Assembly: GCA_946811185.2 (NCBI GenBank)
Contig: OX328108.1
Coordinates: 8,824,412 to 8,888,411, forward strand
Source of the DNA: Hippopus hippopus
Lineage: Eukaryota > Mollusca > Bivalvia > Cardiida > Cardiidae
Direction of reading: 5' to 3'
Length of the DNA stretch: 64,000 nt
Shown piece by piece: positions 1 to 11,909 of the stretch (the first letter of the stretch is position 1; every line of letters starts with the position of its first letter). The notes beneath the pieces were generated by a model. It was not told where the DNA came from, searched no databases, and saw only the letters and a list, made by a program, of their open reading frames with translations. The position numbers were made by a program, and so were the translations under genes.

Positions 1-2369
1 GGTCAGGAATAAAACCAAGAATTTTCTTTTTAAAAGAAAGAAGAAATCATTGTATCTGAACAATCAAATTGTTGTGTCTAGTTTGATTTTGTATTTCACG
101 TGGGAATTAATAGTTTCAAGTTGTGTAGTAATAAGGAAGAACGCTTGAAGGGATTTCTAGGTGTTAGAGTCATGGATAGGACAATGTGCTTTCAGTAAGA
201 AATTACATACAAAAAGCGATTGTTTCTATTTCCCTGAGAAGACTCCAGTGTTTTTTTCTAACTCTTTACCACACAACAAAATTTGAGACTTGTCCAAATG
301 GAAAGCATTTGCTGATAACAGAATCAATGTGACTTAAAAAAATGAATTTTATTTTTGGACGGTCTGAAGACATTGTGGGTAAAGGAAAAATGCTTGTTAC
401 CAGCATTTCCTGATATTCCCAAATTCTTTTTAAAAGCCTTCTTCCTCAGGGTCGTTCAAAGTCGGGCTTGTTTTGTAAGGGTTTAAAATAAATCATACTA
501 GTTTCAAAACAATACATGCTTTTTACTTCAGAATGAGGACAGTTTGTTTCCTTTGTAGCAAGAGTAGATTAAGATCAGACCTCCTAACACAGTAAAATTC
601 CACTCCTATAGGCTCACTATTTTAGATTTGAATTCTCTGCATTCTATATGATTATACCCACTGTATAAAAGTTTAGAAATTGTTGTGTTTATAGTCTGAA
701 TAGATTTGTAAAATGCTGTTTTAAAAATCAAAACCTTGATGTCTGAGTACAGAAGCTTTAATATTTCAAAAGAGTCTTACATTATGATGATTAATAATGA
801 TTTTAGAAATGCTTAAAATGATATGGTAAAGGAACATATAGTCATCATGTTTAGTGCATTTATTTAAGCTCACATATTTACAAACCCTAGGGTGAGTTGT
901 TAATATTTTCAATCTGACTTAAAGCATAATCTCAGACAAAAACCACCTTCACTACTCCTTCTGAAAACCCTTGATTTTTAGTACAGCTAAATGAAGCTCA
1001 GCCAATTGAATCAGTTGTTTCAAAAGTTTTTCTGAACATCTTTCAAAATGGGATAATATAGCCACACTTACCTTAGTTAAAACACATTGTATCCTTTATG
1101 GTGTTATGGAATGGGGAAAAATGACTTTGGTAAGAATGAAAAAAAAAAAAAAAAAGAAAAAAAAAAAATATGTTTGTCTACCAATGTTTTCAAAAACTTA
1201 AGAGCTACATTTTGTGAGGCTGACAAAAATGTCAGATAAAGGTTAACCTTGCAGGAGGCCAATGTTAGATCCACATTTTATTAATTGAATGGTGTTTAAA
1301 GTAACAATAAAGACCAAATGTAAACAAAGCGTGTGTTTAAATACATTTGAATTTATATCATACCATTTAAAAGTATGGAAATTATTGTCAAGATGACAAC
1401 CTGTCATTGTACGGTCGGTCCAAGTGTTAGTCGCTGACAAAGAAATTAATTTCAAAACTAGGTTAAAACCTGCCAGGTAGCTGTGTTTTTTGTTTACTTT
1501 TTCCTGATTTTAAAATTCTTCTTTTCTGCCTGCGACTAACGTATGGCCCGACCCCATGATGACAGACTGTCATCTCTACTATATTTTCCATACTTGTAAA
1601 TGGTATAATTTAAATTTAAATGTATTTTGACACCTGATATGATATTTTGGCCTTAACTGGGCCTTTAATGTTGCTTTCAACGTTATTTCAGTCATATAAA
1701 TGCTGCAGCTTGCTTATTTATGTATGTCTGTGTTTCAGCAGTGCTAGGCTAGGGCTCTGAAGTGTCTTGCCTAAGGACACTCCCACAGAAAAATATGGTG
1801 CTTCCCGTGAGGCTGGAACGTAGGCCATCGGGTAACAAGTTCTAAACTTTACTGGTAAGCCATACAGGACCCCAGATCCACATTTACAGGGGAGTTAATT
1901 TTTGTAAGACTGTTCAGATTAGTCTATGTCCACCATCTATGCATAAATTACTTTTTGTTTTTTAATCAAAAATGGTAATCAAATGAATGCTATTTCGTGA
2001 TTCATTCCTTCCCCATAAGACAAGGTTTAGGCTCTTTAAATGTATCAGCAGACAACAATTCAGAAACTGATACAAATGAGGTGAAGTTCACTCTTATGAT
2101 TGAAAACACTGTTGGAACAGGAGAAATACTGTCTACCAGAATTTTGTCCGTGTCCCATGATGCTTTCAATTGCCTATTTCCTTCAGGGTTATTAACATGA
2201 GTGTTCAGTAAAGTGTTAGAATAAACCCCAATCAAAATTTTCTCTAGATCCAGTCGTTAGATGCCAAGGAAACCTGACATGGATCCATATGTTGTATACT
2301 GGTCTATCCTACAGACTGATATAAATGTATAGCTTGTGTTTGTATAAGGGTACACTTATCTGTCTTGCT
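1..2369. other. Non-genic stretch, no gene recognised
   Basis: No splice-bounded open exon or recognisable domain was found on either strand. The stretch holds one copy of a palindromic repeat near its start and an A-rich run around 1139-1169. A segment around 1735-1850 resembles one at 58720-58800 (shared CTCTGAAG and GACACTCCCA words), so it is part of an interspersed repeat. The short open frames look random. Confidence 0.6.
262..486. repeat. Palindromic MITE-like repeat, family B
   Basis: A diverged copy of a ~220-bp palindromic element. The outer parts read like CTTTACCA...CAAA and the centre pairs GGAAAA..TGCT with CAGCATTT. Better copies lie at 25537-25765 and 27344-27562, where the central arms read GAAAATGCTGGTAACCAGCATTTTC without a break. 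It carries no coding capacity. Confidence 0.6.
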
Positions 2370-2374
2370 ATAGA

Positions 2375-2460
2375 GCTAGCTTTTGTAGCGATGTGGTAGA
2401 GTGTTTGCCTACGGAGTTTGGACCTGAAAGTTCTAGGTTCAATTCCAGCCTTTGGGACTA
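2375..2460 (+). repeat. tRNA-like SINE head
   Basis: The stretch has a box A-like GTAGCGATGTGGTAGAGTG and, about 40 bp downstream, a box B-like GGTTCAATTCC, the spacing of an internal RNA polymerase III promoter. A matching acceptor stem for a functional tRNA is not evident, so I read it as a tRNA-derived SINE head rather than a tRNA gene. Confidence 0.35.
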
Positions 2461-2469
2461 TTTAACAGA

Positions 2470-4700
2470 ACTGTTACAGATACATATAATCAGTATTCAG
2501 AATACCTTACGGTTTGTCCAAACATGGCCTATATTTAACCCTTGACTTTTGTGTCATACAAAGTTAAATTGGGAGAATTTTTGAGGACTTTCCTTTTTTT
2601 AGCCTTTAATACACAATAAATCCTATGTTTTATGAGTCCTGTGTAATAGGGCTTATGAAAACAGTGTTGGAAAACAAGATATCAGAATTTCTTTTTTTTT
2701 TCTTCCAGAATTTTTTCTACCCTTTACAAATACAAATCACATAATCTGAGGGCTCCAAATCTATTGAATTGTTTTTTTATGCTCTAAACATCAAGCAATT
2801 TAGTTTTTACGCCACAAATACAATTATTTTGTAAAAGGCCAATAAATACTACCAGATATATATTTCTTTTCATATAAAGTGTACGGTTAAATTCAATAAT
2901 TTTGTGATGCAATTTTGGGCGTTTGATAATGTAATTGTAGGTTACTTTAGTAATATGTCACTCTGTTTAATTTAGGTTAAGTACCATTCCCTCAAAGCTT
3001 TACAAAACTGTGGCATGAAATCTAATAATACCCAAAGAGGCTGACTGTAGCGCATTAAGAAAATATCAATTCAGATATTTGTTTTCTAAATCTTATCTTT
3101 CTTCTTTACTAATGATTTTCCAGCTATAATTTCATATTGCATACGTGTGTAAGTAGCAATATATTGTACTCTTTGATCAAATTTGTTCATGATTGCTGAA
3201 ACTGATTGACAGCTGTAGACCTTAACACTGTGTTTTTACAGAAATATCATTATATATCATCATCCTATTTTGTATAGTTTTTTAAGTCTTACTCATCAAC
3301 AAATCAACAACTGAAGTGTTCTATATATTTGTCAAATAACTTTCACTTATAAATCCACTTTGGTTTCTTTCCCAGTTCTACGCGTGTTTACAGTCCTAAA
3401 TATAATACTAGCAGAAAAAAAAAACAAAAAAACATCGAATTGATGGATCACATTAATACTCTAATAAGTAGTAAAATAACAGTTGCTGGGCAGCACACTT
3501 GGTAGAACAACTTCGACCCCCATTGCCCTTGCTTACTCTACTAATTACTTACCTATTATACATGTATTACATGTGATAAAAAATAATTTTCATCAAAACA
3601 TACCTTAAAACTGTTCAACGAATCGGCTTTTCAGGACTTTCAGTCCTTTGATTTTATTGCTAGGATGATACTTGATTTTGGAAAATTATTTACCCACATG
3701 TAAATTTCAAAATCCAGCCACGGACAACTATTGAAGTATAGTCGCAAATACTCAAGTCAAGAACGTTGACACATTTTCATCACACACAAACATACCAGAA
3801 AGTACATGAGAAAAAATACAAATAAAGCGAAAAAATCATAACTAATGTAGATTTTAATAACTGCAAGCAAAAAATGCTTTGGCGAAAAAATCGAAACGAT
3901 GACTGCGCAATAATCATACGATTTAGAAGTGGGACGTTCAGATATGTCAAGTACGTGAAACATTCTGAATAGGAAAACATGCACAACTATTCTTTAAATG
4001 TTAAGACCAAAGCTTTTCTTGCCATCTCTACAGACCCTGTTTCTATTTAAAATAACATCTGCGTTTCACAGACTTAGCTTATTTGTTGTAAAATGAATAA
4101 TGTCAGATGTAGTCAAGAACGTGGACGTCAGGTGCGTGCACTGATTTGTGGTTTTGACGGTTTTCTTGACTGAGAGTACAGTTTGATGTGTCCATATGAA
4201 TGCACAATGGGTACTAATATTCTAGCATGAATTGGCTCTTCTAACTGACTTTGAATAAAATTTTCCTATTGATTTTTTTACACAATGTTTTCTCTCTCGT
4301 TACTTCAGACAGCTTTCATACGTGTAGCTGTTTAAATTTAGTAGTTCACATTTCTGTCGCTGTTAAAACGTAAATTTCCGACAGCACAATTGAGAACAAA
4401 CTAAGTATTAAGCCGAAGCCATTTAATAACAAGTAAAAACAGTCTGCAATAAGTAGCCGCTTTTTTTTTCTTCTTAGCCTTATTTATTTATTTATTTTCA
4501 AACCAAACAAAAATAACCATACAAAAACAAACTTTTTCGTAGCTATTTCTGAATATTCGACCTTTGCTTATGAAACTGAATTAGGTACTATTATCATATT
4601 TCAATATAAGCGATGTTGTGGCAAAAGGAGATTTCATGCATCTATATGATGCATTATACCGAGCCAGTTCTCACCTAATAATTGATCCATAAAGTCTATT
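2470..4700. other. Non-genic stretch, nothing recognised
   Basis: AT-rich sequence with homopolymer runs. The overlapping minus-strand frames near 3757-3986 are low-complexity and lack splice context or a recognisable domain. No gene or defined repeat is called. Confidence 0.5.
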
Positions 4701-4705
4701 TTCTC

Positions 4706-5241
4706 TAGCCTGGGTCTAGGCGGTAATAATGTTAATCTTAATCGCGGTCTGCTGTAGATCTTTGGTTTTTTTCTGTTTATCGCTTCCGTTATTATTACCG
4801 CCTGGGGACATTCGAGGGTCTCCCCTTGACTATGAATTGTGCTGATAATCTATTAATAGACTTATTTATCGCGGCACCTCACAACGTTAAAAACGACGGA
4901 TTCGCGCATTTTAGACTAGTTCAAATATAGCGGGGGTGATTTCATATACGAGTGATTTTCCGAAACCGGTCAATGCCATCGAAATACATCGCAACCTCCA
5001 ACAACCCTTGTTGTTGTTAAACTATCCTCCAAAGCCATTGTGAATAACGCGTTTGAAATTTTGCTGTCAATATTTTCAAAGATGGCTCACAAACAGGAAG
5101 TGATCAAACCGAGCTTATTGGAATTTCTGTATCTGTTTTTAGCAATTTATGTTCGAAAAGCGATTGCAGCGACATCTACTTTACCCCACGGTGAGACGGT
5201 AAAAAGTAGATGTCGCTGCGATCTGTTTTCGAATGTCCCCA
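4706..5241. repeat. Compound inverted repeat
   Basis: Two nested inverted pairs are visible. GGCGGTAATAAT near 4720 faces ATTATTACCGCC near 4792. The arms of a strong hairpin (GCAGCGACATCTACTTT and its complement) lie at 5166-5221. The outer ends share CCTGGG/CCCAGG words with opposite orientation. It is probably a MITE or the remains of two. Confidence 0.45.
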
Positions 5242-5259
5242 GGCCGTCATTTGTGACAA

Positions 5260-7135
5260 TCTAACGTCCAAATGATAGAAAAAGAAATAATAAACGAACT
5301 GGAACTCGGGCTAATTTTGTCTAACAATCGAATGAATCCTTAGACGGTGACTCGTAAGCATTGTATCATACTGTATTTCGTCTCTAGACCTGAGGAGCAT
5401 GATGCTGCATGTCACCGTGCTATATATAGCACGGTGCTTTCAAAATATATATGGCTCTTGAAAACTCTGATGAAAAAGCAGAAATTCAGTCTATGTTACA
5501 CCGACCATAAGTTGTTTATTAATACAAAGAGAGGTTTAGAGAGAGCAGAACATCAACTTTCTTCTCTTTATTTATTTATTTTTTTTTTCAACATAACAGC
5601 TCTTATATTCCACCAATCAGTATCATACATTATTACATATGGACAACATATATAAACAATAACCGATTCTTTTAATATAACTGAGTATCAGTACATGTAT
5701 CAATGAAATGTCTCGTTTTACGCCCTGTCGTAGAGATGCTTTTTGGGTGGTCAGTCAAGCTGTTTGTCCTTATGTCCGTTATCCTTTTGTCCGTCATTAT
5801 GTCCGTCCGTCCGTCCACCTTCTGTTCTTCCGTCCGAATTTTCCCCTATAAAATGTAAAGGGATAACAGCAACTTGTTCTCACTGAATATCTCGCAAGCA
5901 AGTTTCATGTTAATATTACCTTTTTTTATTTCAATTGCATGGCCTTGCAAGAAAATATGACATTCAAACACACGGAAATGATTTAAATATCTCAGGGTCA
6001 TAAGTTTTCCATAGGCTTCTACGATGAAAAATTCTAGTCCAAAAGCCTATAGCTGTAACAATTGGTAGGTCTACACCCAGATTTAACGAGCAACCTATGA
6101 GGATGAGCCATTTTGAAAACAATGTAGAAAAAGAAGAAGACGTTAGTGACCAGCATTCTCTCCTTTTCGCAGAATGTTTTCTACCATTTCAAAGACAGAA
6201 ATCATTATTTGAACTACATTTACTTTGTCGTCTGCAAATGCTTTCAACTTGAACAAGTACATCTTTTGTCGTTTGGTAAAGAGTGAAACTACGGCCACAA
6301 GTAGTCACAAATTTTACGCAGGTTTATGTAGTGAACACGTTATAAAAAAATCCTCTTGTCCTAAACCAGGATTAAGATTTGAAGCATTGTTTCATCAAAT
6401 AGTAACGTGTGTACCATGATTGTTCACATTAGTACAAACTTATTACAAAGTAGACAGCCACCAAAACTTTATACTGTGCCCAGAGAGATGAATTTGGTCC
6501 CGTGCAGGTGTCACAAATTTTGCAAAAGGTGATATTGTAAACACAGTATTTAACTTTTCTTAACGGCAAAAGGGATCTTTGGTGAGTCATTCAAAACCAT
6601 CATGGTCTTCGCCTATTGGCATGCAGTTTTTCTTTTAACTGTTTAACTTCAATCAGGGTCAAAATGAAATAATTCGATAGGAAATTAAAATATGTACATA
6701 ACACAAAATCTACACAATTAATTCCCAATAAGGGTCATCGAGCACTTAGCTATATATATTAGTTATACTTCTGACAGTATTTTGTAGTTGTTGAAACCTG
6801 ACAACCGCTAATTCGATACAGTTCCTTCAGCGCTTTGAATATCATGTGGATTAATACATGACAAAAAAATAGGAACAAAGAAAATTATTACGAAAAAAAC
6901 AAACGGCAAATATATGAATATCTGTCTCTGGTTGTCCGCAAACCCACACTTCATGTTAATTAAGGCAGCCCTAAATTTCAACCCTGGCAGCGCCAAAGGT
7001 TTAGTCAGCCCTGTTAGATGAAATTCTCTCTGAGTTTCAGTGATATGTATATTCGGCCGTCGCAAAAGGTGTAGTTTTTATAATATCATTAAGCTCTGAA
7101 AGAGTTAATACTTGAGCTTTTTTTCCTGTCTAGTT
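5260..7135. other. Non-genic stretch with simple repeats
   Basis: No gene recognised. A short GTCC-type simple repeat lies at about 5770-5835, and a family B palindromic repeat at about 6105-6315. The 102-codon plus-strand frame at 5347-5655 has no recognisable domain and runs through low-complexity sequence. Confidence 0.5.
6105..6315. repeat. Palindromic MITE-like repeat, family B (diverged)
   Basis: It contains the family B words GTTTTCTACC, AGACAGAAATCA, TTGTCGTCTGCAAATGC and TTGTCGTTTGGTAAAGAGT in the same order as in the better copies at 24095-24335 and 25537-25765. The 5' half is poorly conserved. Confidence 0.5.
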
Positions 7136-7139
7136 CATA

Positions 7140-7398
7140 CAAGCCATGCTGTGCAAAAAGGCATGAATGCATCTGAAAAAAATATCGTCCATGTCAGCCT
7201 GTGCAGTCGGCACGGGTTAACAGTGGCCGAAAGGTTTAGCTTCTAGATTTTTCTGCATGTTCAACAGCCATTCTGCCACATAAATCAGTTGGTTGTTAAA
7301 CAAAACGGATTTAAGGGATCAATAGGTATGTAGTATACTTGCTATAATACATTACGGAGATACATAAAGCCCTCGCCACCTTTTGCCAGAGTATGGCT
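7140..7398. repeat. Palindromic MITE, family A, copy 1
   Basis: A degraded copy of the commonest repeat in the window (~260 bp). Its ends read like ATGAGCCATGCTCTG and its inverse, and the centre pairs CAGGTCAGCCTGCGC with GCGCAGGCTGACCTG. Here the right end (CCAGAGTATGGCTCATAT) is clear and the centre is weak. It lies just downstream of the GPCR stop, so it may be in the 3' UTR or in flanking DNA. Confidence 0.6.
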
Positions 7399-7439
7399 CA
7401 TATATCTTATTCTCTAAAATGATACAAAGTGTTAATAAA

Positions 7440-8759
7440 TTACAAATTGCGCCTTAAACGCTTGTTAAGTGAGTTTCGACATTCTTGCCGAAAATTCTTG
7501 TTGATAATGGTGTACAGTATTGGATTGATAGCGTTATTGATGTAAAACACGTGATTTAACATTGTATCCAACATTTCTCCAACGTAAGAAGTAGGATGGC
7601 ATCTATCCTCACTGAAAAAATTGCAAAGTCTTAATATAAAAAACGGCATCCAAGATAAAAAGAACACAAAGGTTACTAGAAATAGAATTTTTGCTGCCTT
7701 TAGGTGTCTAGCCGCCAGCTGACCAGAGAATTGTGGGTATGGATTTGAAGAGACTGCGTTTACGGTATACCGATCCCTCGTATTCCTTGGTTTCCTACAT
7801 GACGAAGTTTCACTGGAACCCGTGACGCAGAACAAGGTTGTATTCAGCTGACCCTCATCAGCCGTTGCTTGTCGAGGAGAATGTATAAACGACGTTGTTT
7901 CACATGATGGTGAGGAGGTTGAGGAAACGTCTACTACTTGCATTACCTCGCAGGAAGCGTTGGTTTTTGATGAGCAGTTAGAATTAATCGTTGCCTTTGT
8001 ATTAAAACCTGCAAGCGTGTGAGCGTTTGATAATGGACCAACTCTCCTTCGTTTTTTGTAGGCAAAAACCGCAACACTCTTGTACAATATCGTCATTGCG
8101 ATAATCACGACGAGAAAACCACACACAATAAAGGCACTAAAGAGTCCCATTGCCATTGAGCCGATATATTTCTGTTGGTAATGACAGCTGTATCCAATAA
8201 AGATAGCGTTGCCAATGTCAAACTTGGTTGGACTGGGTCCGTAAAATTCCAGAATGGGTATACTCGCAATTATAGATATCAAAGACGTAGCGGCAATAGC
8301 TTTCATGATGTGTTGATCGAATTTCAAGTATTTGACGGGTCTGCAGATAGCAAGAAATCTGTCGACCGAGATCAGCATCAGAGTCAAACCAGACATGAGC
8401 AAGTTGAGGTGCACGAGAAATTCGAAAAACTTACAAACTACTGTCCAGGTTTGATTGTAGAAGTTAAAGATTTTGTATGTTACATATGGATGTATAGCTA
8501 CACATGCAAACAAATCAATGCAGGCTAGAAACAGGATGAAAGTGTTGGCTGATGTCCTCTGTTTTTTTGCATGGTACATGAATATCGCGACGCTGTTTCC
8601 AGGCAATCCAACAACCATAAACAGAATCATCATTACTATGACAGGTATCATTTGTTCAGCATGTGCTTCATTTTTCAGCGATACTTCTTTGTTCCAACAA
8701 GAGATATTAACAGATCTCGTGCAAAGCACCATATAAACATCTGTAGAGTTTAGTGCCAT
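7440..8759 (-). CDS. Class A (rhodopsin-like) G protein-coupled receptor, coding exon
   Basis: A seven-helix plasma-membrane receptor of about 439 residues. Visible features in order: a short N-terminus with N-S-T and N-I-S glycosylation sequons; TM1 with GLPGNSVAIF (the conserved N); TM2 with LACIDLF; a TM3 Cys (VVCKF) to pair with the ECL2 Cys (YSCHYQ); DRFLAICRP at the end of TM3, where the family norm is DRY; a very long third intracellular loop (~130 residues, Ser/Thr-rich) after YKKRRRVG; TM6 FFLSWMPFF (the usual C of CWxP is S); TM7 NNAINPILY, the NPxxY motif. I start at the ATG at 8757-8759 because a T-rich tract and CAG lie immediately upstream. The 15 extra codons in frame read through that polypyrimidine tract. 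The fold is near certain. The ligand cannot be told; a peptide receptor is a guess. Confidence 0.9.
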   Translation of the reverse strand: MALNSTDVYMVLCTRSVNISCWNKEVSLKNEAHAEQMIPVIVMMILFMVVGLPGNSVAIFMYHAKKQRTSANTFILFLACIDLFACVAIHPYVTYKIFNFYNQTWTVVCKFFEFLVHLNLLMSGLTLMLISVDRFLAICRPVKYLKFDQHIMKAIAATSLISIIASIPILEFYGPSPTKFDIGNAIFIGYSCHYQQKYIGSMAMGLFSAFIVCGFLVVIIAMTILYKSVAVFAYKKRRRVGPLSNAHTLAGFNTKATINSNCSSKTNASCEVMQVVDVSSTSSPSCETTSFIHSPRQATADEGQLNTTLFCVTGSSETSSCRKPRNTRDRYTVNAVSSNPYPQFSGQLAARHLKAAKILFLVTFVFFLSWMPFFILRLCNFFSEDRCHPTSYVGEMLDTMLNHVFYINNAINPILYTIINKNFRQECRNSLNKRLRRNL

Positions 8760-8776
8760 CTGCAAAAAAAAAAAGC
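8760..8776 (-). promoter_or_regulatory. 3' splice acceptor in the 5' UTR of the GPCR gene
   Basis: On the minus strand a run of about a dozen T is followed by GCAG and then directly by ATG. This is a strong acceptor placed exactly at the start codon, so a non-coding first exon lies further upstream (higher coordinates). I could not locate it. Confidence 0.6.
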
Positions 8777-8850
8777 ATTGTCGAATGCCTGCGGCTCCAA
8801 CCATTGGTTAAGATAATCAGTAAATTTATTAGTCCCTACCCCCCACAAAC

Positions 8851-9118
8851 ATATGAGCCATGCTCTGACGAAAGGGGGCTTAGTGCATCTCCGTGATCCA
8901 TGGTACCAAGCAAGCCATCACATACTTATTGATTCATAATATCCACTTATTTTAACAACCAACTTAATCATGAGATAGACTGGTGCTTGGACATACAGAA
9001 AATTGACCAATAACGAAAACTTTCCGCCCAGTTCAGCCTGCGCGGCCTGCGCAGGCTGACCTGGGTCGATACTTTTCGCAGATGCATTAAGCCCCCTTTT
9101 CACAGAGCATAGCTCATA
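8851..9118. repeat. Palindromic MITE, family A, copy 2
   Basis: A nearly full copy. It starts ATGAGCCATGCTCTGACG and ends CACAGAGCATAGCTCATAT; the central arms are CAGCCTGCGCGGCCTG and its mirror GCGCAGGCTGACCTGG. It lies in or near the upstream intron of the GPCR gene. Confidence 0.8.
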
Positions 9119-9440
9119 TCTTGTAACAGGGACAATGAAAACATTCTTGTAAGATAGTCAGCCTTTTACAAGAATTTCAGACCTGTCCATGTTGAAAACA
9201 TATTTTAAGGCAACATATTAAAAGTAGCTTAAGTGATAGGATTTTTCTTTTAAATGATAAAGCCGTCCATAAAGATCTACATTTTCATTATGGGTTATAT
9301 TTGGTATGGAATCTATATAGATTGTGTGGCTTCTGAGGTAAAGCTCCCAATTTTTTAGAACTGAAGTATGAGTTCGATCCAAGCCGACCAATTATTCTTA
9401 AGGACATTCTTTGTCTTATTCTCCAATATTATCAAAATCT

Positions 9441-9507
9441 GAAAGTAACACAACTTCTGATTGGCTAAACCAAAAGGTTTAGCCAATCAGAGGGTGTGTT
9501 ACTTTCA
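9441..9507. repeat. 67-bp palindrome, family H
   Basis: The arms begin GAAAGTAACACAACTTCTGA and the inverse reads TTACTTTC at the far end. The centre is TAAACCAAAAGGTTTA. Related, poorer copies are at about 23762-23850 and 56485-56570. The flanks (AAGGACATTCTTTG / AAGAATGGTTGGTGA) recur too, so the full unit is probably ~150-200 bp. Confidence 0.65.
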
Positions 9508-9754
9508 AATTTAGAAAATTCTAGAGAATAATACTGAGAACGTTGTTAAGAATGGTTGGTGAAATCATACGGATCAAGACTTTGCAGATTGGTGCAAACT
9601 TATCGGTCTGCAGCTCAGAGGTTACGAGCGTATCATGTATTTATTTCCTATTTTTTTTTTAAATAAATTTTTACTAGACTAAAATCCCTTTAAATAGCAA
9701 ACTATCGTTTCAGTATTGTTAAAATTCTAAATTAAATATGTTAAATCTCGTAAA

Positions 9755-10110
9755 AAGGCATTTGAAATCATTGTGGGAAAAGGAAAAGCAGCTTTTTACC
9801 ATCATATTCTCCTGTATAGTCAACGTTTTAAACTCTTCGATACAAGTTTAATCATTCGAGTTGTATTTATTTGTCGTCCCCAAATATTTCAAATTTTGAC
9901 CAATCTATTTCTTCTTTTTTTTTGGTCAGGTAAAGGGTTAAACATTTTAAAACAATATCATGTTTTAACAACCCTGAGAAAGAATTCTATTAAAAAAAAA
10001 ATGATTATATACTTTCCATAACCAACCTTTTCATCTCAACCAGACTTAATTTGTCGTCTGCGAATTTATTTTCAATTTCGTGAAGTCTAAAATCATGCCG
10101 TTTGGTAAAG
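9755..10110. repeat. Family B palindromic repeat, disrupted
   Basis: Family B words (CATTGTGGGAAAAGG, CAACCCTGAGAAAGAA, TTTGTCGTCTGC, CCGTTTGGTAAAGA) are spread over ~350 bp, suggesting two overlapping or nested partial copies. A long A run closes the segment at about 10113-10136. Confidence 0.5.
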
Positions 10111-10250
10111 ACTTAAAAAAAAAAAAAAAAAAAAAATCAATAAGCAAGCTTTTTGCCGTGATATAACTCATACAATGTTGAAATCGATGAAAACATCATT
10201 TGGGAAAAAAACAGTAAACTAAGACAAAAAGCTTACCATGTACAGTGTAT

Positions 10251-10521
10251 ATATGAGTCATACTCTGTGAAAAGAAAGCTTAATGCAATTACAAAAAGTA
10301 TCGACCCAGGTCAGCCTGCGCAATCCCCGCAGGCTGACCTGGGCCGAAACCTTTTGCTCTTGGTCCATTTTCTGCATTTAAAAGGACTAGTGTACCTCAA
10401 GATTCAATTGGCTGTTACACAAAACGAATTTTAGGGTTGTACATTACTATGATGAGTTGCTTGGTATCATGCATCACGGAGATTCATTAAGCCCCCTTTT
10501 CATAGAGCACAGCTCATATTA
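10251..10521. repeat. Palindromic MITE, family A, copy 3
   Basis: Starts TATATGAGTCATACTCTGTG and ends ATAGAGCACAGCTCATAT. The centre pairs CAGGTCAGCCTGCGCA with GCAGGCTGACCTGGGC. It contains no coding sequence. Confidence 0.8.
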
Positions 10522-10524
10522 CTA

Positions 10525-11204
10525 TAAGAGAGATGTAATAAAAGGCTATCTCATAATTCTGTAAGAAACTTGTTTGGTAAAATAGCCTACCTTTCTGTGG
10601 GTGACGCCTACTGCTTCTAAACTCCAAATGAAAATAAACGAGAAGCTGTGTACACCATTAGGTATCTGTATCAAGTTATCGATCAATACAGGTAGGCAAA
10701 AACCTCATTGGTCAAGTTTTATTCGTGTGAATGTCGGGCCATTTATGCATGTCGAAAGACCATTCTACCCCTTAATTCAGCGGAGTGTTACACTAACTGG
10801 ATTTTATGGATCCATGATTATGTGATGTCTTACTTGGCATGGTGCATTGAAATCGTTATTCTGGCCGCATTTGATATCTGCAAATGCTTTCAATTTAGAC
10901 ATGTCTAAAATTTTGTGGTTTGGAAAAGGGTTAATGGTTCTATAGAACTGCCGCCATAATACACAATTATGGCGAATATTTTTGCGAAAGTTATTGCAGA
11001 CTTCAAGCTTTCGCAAACCTTTTCACTTGTATTATCAGGTGAGTGTTGGCAGTTGTATGCCACCGTACACTCCCGATTCTAAACAGAAATTTAAGAGAAG
11101 GGAAACAACTGCATCAAACTATTTTGATGGTTACCAGCCTTTTTGGTAAAGGTTTACTCGTAGGTAGTTAGATAGCTCTGTTAGAACCAGTTTTGTAATA
11201 AAAC
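10525..11204. other. Non-genic stretch
   Basis: It contains degraded pieces of family A (about 10740-10860) and family B (about 10870-10940). No gene recognised. Confidence 0.45.
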
Positions 11205-11905
11205 AGATATTTGTAACAAAATTTTCAATTTCGCTATATTCCTTTAGTATTCACCCATGTACTCCAAAATGGATACACATGGATGACTTCTATCCAAAAC
11301 CTTTACAGAAACATAAGGAAAAATGGAATAGATCGCATTTGAAAATTTTATTTTAAAAGACTGTTTCTTATGGAAATATGTAATAAAATTAAACATGAAT
11401 GCTGATATGTGTAACAAAATTTTTAACTTCGCTATATTCCTTTAGTATCCACCCATGTACTTCAACGGATACATATGGACGATTTTTATCCAAAACCTTA
11501 CAGAAACATCATGAAAGATGGAAAAAATCGCTTTTAAAAAAACCTTATTTCAAAAGACCGTTTCTTATGAAAATATGTAATAAAATTAAACACAAATGCG
11601 GATATTTGTAATAAAATTTTTAACTTTGCTGTATTCCTTTAGTATTCACCCATGTACTTCAAATGGATACATATGGATGATTTTTATCCAAAACTTTACA
11701 GAAACATCATTAATAATGGGAAAACCGCATTTTAAAACTTTATTTCAAAAGCCCGTTTTTAAGGAAATATGATCAAAATTAAATATGAATGCGGATTACA
11801 AAATTTTCAACTTTGCTATATTCCTTTAGTATTCACCCATGTACTTCAAAATGGATACATATGGATGATTTTTATCTAAAACTTTACAGAAACATTAAAA
11901 ACTGT
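11205..11905. repeat. ~195-bp tandem repeat, about 3.7 copies
   Basis: The words CACCCATGTACT, GGATACATATGGA, TTTACAGAAACAT and TTGCTATATTCCTTTAGTA recur in the same order, with starts near 11247, 11444, 11639 and 11828. The spacing is 188-197 bp. It is satellite-like, with no conserved frame across units. Confidence 0.8.
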
Positions 11906-11909
11906 TGGG

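Noticed and set aside
8175..8736. Plus-strand frames of 60-117 codons antisense to the GPCR
   Set aside because: They are shadows of the receptor exon, without splice or promoter context.
8760..8804. The 15 extra N-terminal codons of the GPCR frame
   Set aside because: They translate a polypyrimidine tract and splice acceptor; the ATG right after it is preferred.
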